Assembly (NCBI GenBank): GCA_016719485.1
Contig: JADJZB010000011.1
Span: forward strand, 62,001 to 126,000
Length of the DNA: 64,000 bases
Origin: Holophagales bacterium
GTDB taxonomy: Bacteria; Acidobacteriota; Thermoanaerobaculia; UBA5066
Direction of reading: 5' to 3'
A program made the position numbers and the translations under genes. Within the stretch, counting starts at the first letter, position 1; each line of letters begins with the position of its first letter. The notes below the pieces were generated by a model. The model saw only the letters and a list, made by a program, of their open reading frames with translations. It did not search any database and had not been told where the DNA came from. This document shows positions 58,597-64,000 of the stretch, piece by piece.

Positions 58597-59399
58597 GCGC
58601 GTCCAGGCTGGGACGCTTCGGCGAGGCCTACGCCCGGGTCCGGGAGATCGAGGGGAGGGGGAGCGGCGGGGAGGAGGAGCTCCTCGCCCTGCCGTATCTC
58701 GCGAGCGGCCCGCTGGCGAAGCAGTGGGGGGTACGCGCGCGGACTTTCGACGCCTTCACGTCCCGCGTCCTCGCCCCGCTCGAGCGGCAGAGGGCCAGGT
58801 CCCTTCGCGTCCTCGACCTCGGGGCCGGGAACGGCTGGCTCTCGGCGCGCCTGACCCGGCGCGGACACGCCGCGGTGGCCGTCGACCTCAGGACCGACGC
58901 GATCGACGGCCTCGGGGCGGCGGCCCCGTTCCGGCGGACCCTGCCGCGCATGTTCGCCCGCGTGGCGGCGTCCTTCGCCGGACTTCCCTTCAAGGACCGT
59001 CGTTTCGACCTCGCCCTCTTCGACGCGTCGCTCCACTATGCCGAGGACCTCCACGCCACCCTCGCCGAGGCGGTGCGAACCGTTGCCGCGGGCGGGCGCG
59101 TCGCGATCCTCGATTCCCCCTTCTACGGGCGCGCCGCCCTCGGCGAACAGATGGCCGCCGAAAAGAGGCGCGCGATCAGGACGCAGCACGCGGATCTCGC
59201 CGACGCCCTCCTCTCGATCCCGTCGATCGAGTACCTCACCCGCGAGCGCCTCGACGGCGCGGCGGCCCCTCTCGGCCTCGCCTTCCGCAGGCACCGCGTC
59301 CTCTACCCCCTCTGGTACGAAGCCCGCCCGGCCCTCGCCTTTCTCCGAAGGCAGAGGCACCCGTCCCGGTTCGACCTCTGGGAGGCGGAAGTCCCGTGA
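58593..59399 (+). CDS. Class I SAM-dependent methyltransferase
   Basis: 268 residues from ATG 58593, overlapping the preceding gene by 4 bp. Motif I is VLDLGAGNGWLSARLTRRGHAAVAVDLRTD. The acceptor domain contains FAGLPFKDRRFDLALFDASLHYAEDLHATLAEAVRTVAAGGRVAILDSPFY, an UbiE/COQ5-like layout. The C-terminal part (FRRHRVLYPLWYEARPALAFLRRQ) is basic and hydrophobic and may touch a membrane or lipid substrate. Third gene of the operon. Confidence 0.85.
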   Translation: MSASRLGRFGEAYARVREIEGRGSGGEEELLALPYLASGPLAKQWGVRARTFDAFTSRVLAPLERQRARSLRVLDLGAGNGWLSARLTRRGHAAVAVDLRTDAIDGLGAAAPFRRTLPRMFARVAASFAGLPFKDRRFDLALFDASLHYAEDLHATLAEAVRTVAAGGRVAILDSPFYGRAALGEQMAAEKRRAIRTQHADLADALLSIPSIEYLTRERLDGAAAPLGLAFRRHRVLYPLWYEARPALAFLRRQRHPSRFDLWEAEVP

Positions 59400-60907
59400 T
59401 CCTCCTCGTCAATCCCCGCGTCACGAAGCCGCGAAACCGACGCTTCCCGCTCTCGGTGATGTCGGTCGGCGCGGCGCTTCCCGTCGGAGTCTCGTGGGAG
59501 ATCCTGGACGGCAACCTCCCGGACGTCGACGTGTCCCGCGCGGTGAGCGAGCGGGTCGAGCGCGGGAGGGCCGGAGGGGACCCCGTGACGGCCATCGCGC
59601 TGACGGTGATGCCGGGCCCGCAGCTCGTCTCGGCCGTCCACCTGACCCGTGGGCTCCGTCAGGCGTTTCCCGAGGTCGCCATCGTCTGGGGAGGCTATTT
59701 TCCGACGCTCTATCCCGAGCCGGTCCTCCGGTCGGAAGACGTCGACTACGTCGTCCGCGGCCAGGGGGAGCAGACCTTCGTCGAGCTTCTCGAGGTCCTC
59801 GAAGGGAAGCGGGAGCCCGCGTCCGTTGCCGGACTCGGCTGGAAGGAGAACGGCGCGCCGCGGGTGAATGCCGAGCGTCCGTGGCTCGGCCCCGACACTT
59901 TCCCGACCCCGCCGTACGACCGGATCGACGTGAACGAGTACCTCCACCCGACCTTTCTCGGACGGCGCAACGGCGTCTACCAGTCTTCCATCGGCTGCGC
60001 ATACTCCTGCAACTTCTGCGGCGTCATCTCCGCATACGGGAGCCTCCAGAAGTTCGAGAGCCCGGCTCGGACGGAAGCGAACCTGGCCTTCCTCGTCGAA
60101 CGCCACGGGATGGACGCGCTCCACTTCTACGACAACAACTTCTTTGCGAGAGAGGCGCGGGCCGAAGAGCTGTGCGGAAGGATCACGCGGCTGAACCTGC
60201 GCTGGTGGTGCGAGGCGCGCATCGACGCCCTCCTCGGCTACTCGGAGCGGACGTGGGAGACGATCCGCCGCTCGGGCCTCGCGATGGCCTTCTTCGGCGC
60301 GGAATCGGGCTCCGACGAGCGCCTCAGGAAGATGTCGAAGAACCTCACGACCGAGCAGACGCGCGCCCTCGCGGCACGGATGCGCGGCTCCGGAATCGTC
60401 CCCGAGTACTCCTTCGTCCTCGGCGACCCGGACGATCCTGAGGACGACATCGCGACGACGCTCGACTTCATCAGGGAGCTGAAAGGGATCAACCCCGAGC
60501 TGGAGGTGATCCTCTACTTCTACACGCCGACGCCGCAGCGGCGCGGGACGTACGGAGGCGTCGACGCGGTCTCGACGACCCCCGCGACCCTCGAGGAGTG
60601 GCTCGAGCCCGAGTGGGTGGACTGGATGACCCACGAGAACCCGCGCGTCCCGTGGCTCTCGGGGGCGCTGAAGGCGAGGGTCGACGGATTCGAGACCGTC
60701 CTGAGGAGCCGCTTCCCGTCGCTCCAGGACGAGAAGACGGCCCGCTGGGGGAAGGTGCTCGGCCGGATCCTCTCCCGCCGCCGCTGGGAAACGGGCGATT
60801 TCGACGACCCGCGCCTCCTGCGCGGCGTGAGGCGCCTCGCGCGCCGGGCTCCACCCGACCGCCAGGAGTACGGCCACCTCAGGCCGCCCGTGGAGGGACG
60901 GGGATGA
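59396..60907 (+). CDS. B12-binding-domain radical SAM protein
   Basis: 503 residues from GTG 59396, overlapping the preceding stop. The N-terminal half (about 1-170: VILLVNPRVTKPRNRRFPLSVMSVGAALP, IVWGGYFPTLYPEPVLRSEDVDYVVRGQGEQTFVELLEVLEGK) is a B12-binding-type domain without a visible DxHxxG. The radical SAM core has Cys201, Cys205 and Cys208 (CAYSCNFC). The layout matches class B methylases and cyclases. As it sits between methyltransferase genes it may methylate an unreactive carbon or remodel a ring. Fourth gene of the operon. Confidence 0.88.
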   Translation: MILLVNPRVTKPRNRRFPLSVMSVGAALPVGVSWEILDGNLPDVDVSRAVSERVERGRAGGDPVTAIALTVMPGPQLVSAVHLTRGLRQAFPEVAIVWGGYFPTLYPEPVLRSEDVDYVVRGQGEQTFVELLEVLEGKREPASVAGLGWKENGAPRVNAERPWLGPDTFPTPPYDRIDVNEYLHPTFLGRRNGVYQSSIGCAYSCNFCGVISAYGSLQKFESPARTEANLAFLVERHGMDALHFYDNNFFAREARAEELCGRITRLNLRWWCEARIDALLGYSERTWETIRRSGLAMAFFGAESGSDERLRKMSKNLTTEQTRALAARMRGSGIVPEYSFVLGDPDDPEDDIATTLDFIRELKGINPELEVILYFYTPTPQRRGTYGGVDAVSTTPATLEEWLEPEWVDWMTHENPRVPWLSGALKARVDGFETVLRSRFPSLQDEKTARWGKVLGRILSRRRWETGDFDDPRLLRGVRRLARRAPPDRQEYGHLRPPVEGRG

Positions 60908-61608
60908 GCGCTGCGGCCGGCATTCCCCTGCCGCCTGGCGAGGCGTACCGCCTCTGGGCCGCCTCGTACGACGGCGAGAACGTCCTTTCGGCGTTCGACG
61001 AGCAGGCCGTCGAAGCCCTCACGGCCCCTCTCGAAGGGCTCTCGCTCCTGGATGCCGCGTGCGGCACGGCGCGCCGTCTTCGTTTCCCTGAGGGCACCGG
61101 GCCGCGCATCGCCGTCGGGGTCGACCTCGTCCTCGAGATGCTCCGCTGCGCCCGCGGCGAGCCTTCGCGGTCGCGACGGCTCGCCGCCGGCGACCTTCGC
61201 GCGCTCCCGCTTGCCGCTGGCGCCTTCGACGTCGTCTGGTGCCGGCTCGCCGCAGGGCACCTCCGGCTTCTGGCGCCCCTCTACACCGAGCTTGCGCGCG
61301 TAACGCGACCGGGCGGCGCCGTGATCCTCACGGACTTTCACGCGGAAGCCGCGCGCCGCGGTCACGTCCGGAGCTTCCGCGACGCATCGGGCGTGCAGCA
61401 CCTCGTCGAGCACACCGTCCACGAGATCGACGCCCACGTGGAGGCGGCCGTCGCGTCGGGGCTGGCCGTCGAGAGGCGCCTCGAACCGGCCGTCGGGCCC
61501 GAGGTCCGGCGGCTCTACGAGAAATCCGGCCGCCTCGATCGCTACGAGAGGGACCGGGGCCTCCCACTCCTCGCGGCCTTCCGCTACCGGATGAGGGAGG
61601 GGCCATGA
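60904..61608 (+). CDS. Class I SAM-dependent methyltransferase
   Basis: 234 residues from ATG 60904, overlapping the radical SAM stop (ATGA). Motif I is reduced to LLDAACGTARRLRFPEG, followed by GVDLVLEMLRCARG and the UbiE-like ALPLAAGAFDVVWCRLAAGHLRLLAPLYTELARVTRPGGAVILTDFH. The C-terminus (YERDRGLPLLAAFRYRMREG) ends the fold normally. Third methyltransferase of the operon; substrate unknown. Confidence 0.85.
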   Translation: MSAAAGIPLPPGEAYRLWAASYDGENVLSAFDEQAVEALTAPLEGLSLLDAACGTARRLRFPEGTGPRIAVGVDLVLEMLRCARGEPSRSRRLAAGDLRALPLAAGAFDVVWCRLAAGHLRLLAPLYTELARVTRPGGAVILTDFHAEAARRGHVRSFRDASGVQHLVEHTVHEIDAHVEAAVASGLAVERRLEPAVGPEVRRLYEKSGRLDRYERDRGLPLLAAFRYRMREGP

Positions 61609-62651
61609 CGCGCCTCGCCCCGCGGCCGCTCCCCGGAGGGGACGCGCACGGCGGCCCGCTTCCTCTGCCGGACCCCCTCTCGCACCTCCCCATCCTCATC
61701 CTCTTCCCGCACAACCGCTGCAACTGCCGCTGCCTCATGTGCGACATCTGGAAGGAACGCCGGACCCTGGAGATCGGTGCCGGCGAGGTCGCGCGCTGGC
61801 GGGAGGAGTGGCGGCAGCTCGGCGTCGAACGGGTCGTCCTGAGCGGGGGCGAGGCGCTCATGCACTCCGACCTCTTCTCCCTCTGCGCTCTTCTGCGGGA
61901 AGCGGGAATCGGCATCACGCTCCTGAGCTCCGGCCTGCTCCTGGCCAGGCACGCGGAGAAGATCGCCGAGTACGTCGACGACCTCGTCGTGAGCCTCGAC
62001 GGCCCGCGGGACCTGCACGATGCGATCCGGAACGTCCCGAGGGCCTTCGACCGCCTCGCCGAGGGGGTCCGCGCCGTGCGCGCGGCAGGCCCGGCCGGAA
62101 CGGTGACCGCCCGCTGCACCGTCCAGCGCCGCAACGCCCTCCGCCTGCGGGACACCGTGGCCGCAGCCCGCGACCTGGACCTCGACCGGATCAGCTTCCT
62201 CGCCGTCGACCTCTCTTCAACCGCATTCAACCGTCCGGAAGGGGAGGGGGCGACGCCGCGCGCCGAGCTGGCCCTTGCGAGAGAGGAGCTTCCCCTCCTC
62301 GCGGAAGAGATCGACGCGCTCGAACGCGACTGCGCGGCGGAGCTCGCATCGGGATTCGTAGCCGAGAGCGCCGCCAGGCTCCGCACGCGTCTCCTCGCCT
62401 ACTTCACGGCGATCGCCGGCGACGGCCCTTTCCCGGGGAACCGCTGCAACGCCCCGTGGGTCTCGAGCGTCGTGGAGGCCGACGGCACCGTCCGCCCCTG
62501 CTTCTTTCATCCGGCGATCGGCAACCTCCGCGAGGCCGGGAGCCTCGGCGCCGTCCTCGGCTCGCCCGAGGCGCGTGCCTTCCGGGCCTCGCTCGACGTG
62601 GCAGCGGACCCGGTCTGCCAGCGCTGCGTCTGCTCGCTGGCGCTTCGATGA
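61605..62651 (+). CDS. SPASM-type radical SAM enzyme
   Basis: 348 residues from ATG 61605, overlapping by 4 bp. The radical SAM motif is CX3CX2C at Cys39, Cys43, Cys46 (NRCNCRCLMC) with GVERVVLSGGEALMHSDL as the next conserved block. The C-terminal region has the further cysteines of a SPASM/twitch domain: GNRCNAPW, RPCFF and CQRCVC. SPASM enzymes often modify peptides or small molecules using auxiliary 4Fe-4S clusters. The family members most like this (MoaA/PqqE/SkfB type) include RiPP enzymes, but no precursor peptide is visible. Sixth gene of the operon. Confidence 0.87.
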   Translation: MTRLAPRPLPGGDAHGGPLPLPDPLSHLPILILFPHNRCNCRCLMCDIWKERRTLEIGAGEVARWREEWRQLGVERVVLSGGEALMHSDLFSLCALLREAGIGITLLSSGLLLARHAEKIAEYVDDLVVSLDGPRDLHDAIRNVPRAFDRLAEGVRAVRAAGPAGTVTARCTVQRRNALRLRDTVAAARDLDLDRISFLAVDLSSTAFNRPEGEGATPRAELALAREELPLLAEEIDALERDCAAELASGFVAESAARLRTRLLAYFTAIAGDGPFPGNRCNAPWVSSVVEADGTVRPCFFHPAIGNLREAGSLGAVLGSPEARAFRASLDVAADPVCQRCVCSLALR

Positions 62652-63853
62652 GGTCACCGGCCCCGGTCCCCGCCTCGATCCGGGCGAGGATCGTCGAGGA
62701 AGGGCTCGCGTCGGAGAGGACGCTCCTCCTCGCGGACGGGCTCGTCGTCGAGTGCATCGCCGCGGGCGTCCCGCGATACGCGGTCGACCTCCCGGGCCAT
62801 CTCGTCTTCCCGGCTCTCGTCAACGCTCACGACCACCTCCAGCTCAACGCGTTCGCGCGCCCCGAGGGAATCGGCCCGAAGGCGAACAGCTACGACTGGA
62901 TCGACGCGTTCCGTCCGCGGCTCGACGAGCCGGCGGTGAAGGCGGTGCGGAGGATCCCCTCCGCCACCCGCGCGTGGCACGGCGGACTGAAGAACCTCCT
63001 CTCCGGAACGCTCCTCGTCGCGCACCACGACCCGTGGGAGGAGGTCTTCGACGCCCCGGATTTCCCCGTCGACGTTCTCCGCGCCTTCGGCTGGAGCCAC
63101 TCGCTCGGCCTCGCCGGCCATTACGGGCCGGCCGTCGCCGAGAGCCTCGCCGCGACGCCTCCGGCCGATCCCTGGTTCATCCACCTCGCCGAAGGCGTCG
63201 ACGCCGTCGCCGCCACGGAGCTGTCGCGTCTCGAGGAGCTGGGTGCGTTCGGGCCGAACGGCGTCTTCGTCCACGGCCTCGGCCTCGGGCCCGCCGACGT
63301 CGCCCGCGTCGTCGAGCGAGGCGCGGGCGTCGTCTGGTGTCCGTCGAGCAACCTCTTCATGTTCGGCCGGACGCTCGACCCGGCCCTCCTCGCCACGAAC
63401 GGGGCGCTCGCGCTCGGCACCGACTCCCGCCTCACGGGAGCCTTCGATCTCCTCTCGGAGCTGCGCACGGCCGCAGCGAACGGCGCGCTCTCTCCGCTCG
63501 CGGTCCTCCGCCTCGCCACCTCCGGCGCCGCGAGGCTTCTGCGGGTCCCGGGCGCCGGAGGCCTCGCGCCGTCGCAGCGCGCCGACCTCGTCGTCCTCCG
63601 CGACCCGGGCGGCGACCCGTCGGCGGCGCTCCTTTCCGCGAGTCGGGCCGATCTGCGCGCCGTCATCCGGCGTGGCGCTCCCGTTCTGGCCGACCCCGAT
63701 TTCGCCGGGTGGTTCGAGGCTGCGGGGGTCCCGGTGGTCGCCATCCGTCTCGACGGTCACCCCAAGCTCTGTGCCGCCTCGGCCCTCCGGCTCCGCGAGG
63801 CCGTCGTGCTCGAGCCGGGGCTCGTCGTCGAGAGCCCCGGCTCCACGTCGTGA
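62648..63853 (+). CDS. Amidohydrolase (cytosine/guanine deaminase superfamily)
   Basis: 401 residues from ATG 62648, overlapping the SPASM gene stop. Metal ligands are in order: HDH in NAHDHLQLNAFA, HHDPW, HLAEG, FVHGLGLG and the Asp of GTDSRLTGAFDLL. The flanking beta-sandwich is formed from both termini (LVVECIAAGVPRYAVDLPGHLVFPALV and QRADLVVLRDPGG). It would hydrolyse a C-N bond (amide, imide or aminated ring). The substrate is probably the product of the upstream enzymes. Seventh gene of the operon and the last complete gene of the window. Confidence 0.88.
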   Translation: MRSPAPVPASIRARIVEEGLASERTLLLADGLVVECIAAGVPRYAVDLPGHLVFPALVNAHDHLQLNAFARPEGIGPKANSYDWIDAFRPRLDEPAVKAVRRIPSATRAWHGGLKNLLSGTLLVAHHDPWEEVFDAPDFPVDVLRAFGWSHSLGLAGHYGPAVAESLAATPPADPWFIHLAEGVDAVAATELSRLEELGAFGPNGVFVHGLGLGPADVARVVERGAGVVWCPSSNLFMFGRTLDPALLATNGALALGTDSRLTGAFDLLSELRTAAANGALSPLAVLRLATSGAARLLRVPGAGGLAPSQRADLVVLRDPGGDPSAALLSASRADLRAVIRRGAPVLADPDFAGWFEAAGVPVVAIRLDGHPKLCAASALRLREAVVLEPGLVVESPGSTS

Positions 63854-63885
63854 CCGGCGTCCGGCCCGACGTGGCGCGCCGCGGG

Positions 63886-63891
63886 TAACAT
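63886..63891 (+). promoter_or_regulatory. -10-like box before the last, partial gene
   Basis: TAACAT ends 9 nt before ATG 63901, with no Shine-Dalgarno. Same short-leader pattern as elsewhere; it may give the last gene its own promoter. Confidence 0.35.
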
Positions 63892-63900
63892 CCCCACCCG

Positions 63901-64000
63901 ATGAGATCCCCCCAGACCCGAGGCCTCCCAGACCGCCGTGCGAGACAGCTCCTGTCGAAGACGAGACTCCACCGGAGCGTCCCCGCCCGCATAGATGTCC
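63901..64000 (+). CDS. Start of a further gene, cut by window edge
   Basis: ATG 63901 opens a frame of 33 codons that runs to the window end (MRSPQTRGLPDRRARQLLSKTR...). The last visible residues, SVPARIDV, resemble the strand that comes just before the CX3CX2C of MoaA/SPASM-type radical SAM enzymes, but too little is visible to call a family. The TAACAT box 9 nt upstream supports it as a real start. It is the eighth plus-strand gene in a row. Confidence 0.4.
   Translation, partial: MRSPQTRGLPDRRARQLLSKTRLHRSVPARIDV

Noticed and set aside
1..64000. tRNA, rRNA, transposase, integrase or phage genes
   Set aside because: I looked for their usual motifs and proteins on both strands and found none; a covariance-model search would be decisive for tRNAs.

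Overview
The window is 64 kb of a very GC-rich (by eye about 70 %) bacterial chromosome with densely packed genes, many 4-bp start/stop overlaps, and no rRNA, tRNA, CRISPR array, prophage or insertion sequence that I could recognise. Outer-membrane beta-barrels, an OmpA-like protein, a TonB-type C-terminal domain, two transmembrane Hanks-type Ser/Thr kinases, a DUF4388 protein and a cytochrome/DUF5777 pair point to a diderm, soil- or sediment-type bacterium. Acidobacteriota (Thermoanaerobaculia/Holophagae-like) is my best guess and Myxococcota an alternative; this is inference from gene content only.

Layout. 1-8.2 kb: citrate synthase (cut by the window edge), a rhodanese/MauE redox pair, a multi-GAF protein with a degenerate GGDEF domain, a TYW1-like radical SAM protein and a Ser/Thr kinase. 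8.3-15.7 kb: CsgG-like protein, FabH-type ketosynthase, DJ-1-like protein without its nucleophile, ATP-grasp-like protein, SRAP DNA-crosslink protein, AI-2E-type permease and an OmpA-family protein. 15.7-16.2 kb: the OmpA promoter and a 77-bp tandem repeat. 16.2-19.8 kb: mtaB, yebC, ruvC and a DUF4388 gene. 19.8-25.8 kb: a pseudo-receiver/Ser-Thr kinase/TonB fusion, then a BtuFCD-type ABC importer whose ATPase probably starts at CTG. 25.8-31 kb: accD-folC-dgt-rpiB-glyA housekeeping operon. 31-38 kb: an odd repeat-rich intergenic region, then elbB, a methyltransferase-glycosyltransferase fusion, nadE, an RDD protein and a TPR protein. 38-47 kb: glutamate formimidoyltransferase, a serine hydrolase coupled to a sodium:alanine symporter, an ABC-F ATPase, alcohol dehydrogenase, a CHMI-like tautomerase, a PfkB kinase and DinB.

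47-53 kb is a redox and envelope block: ApbE (FMN transferase), a DUF3570 outer-membrane protein carrying a flavinylation-like motif, a TlpA thioredoxin fused to DUF4266, a DsbD-alpha-like protein, rubrerythrin, a cytochrome-like lipoprotein and a DUF5777 barrel.

53-64 kb is the most unusual part: an NTP_transf_5 protein, a glycosyltransferase, a radical SAM enzyme, then a tightly overlapping operon of HprK-like kinase, two methyltransferases, B12-type radical SAM, methyltransferase, SPASM-type radical SAM and amidohydrolase. It continues past the window edge and looks like an undescribed biosynthetic pathway.

Across the window, about a dozen genes without a Shine-Dalgarno have a TAnnnT box 6-15 nt before the start codon, suggesting that leaderless or nearly leaderless mRNAs are common in this organism.
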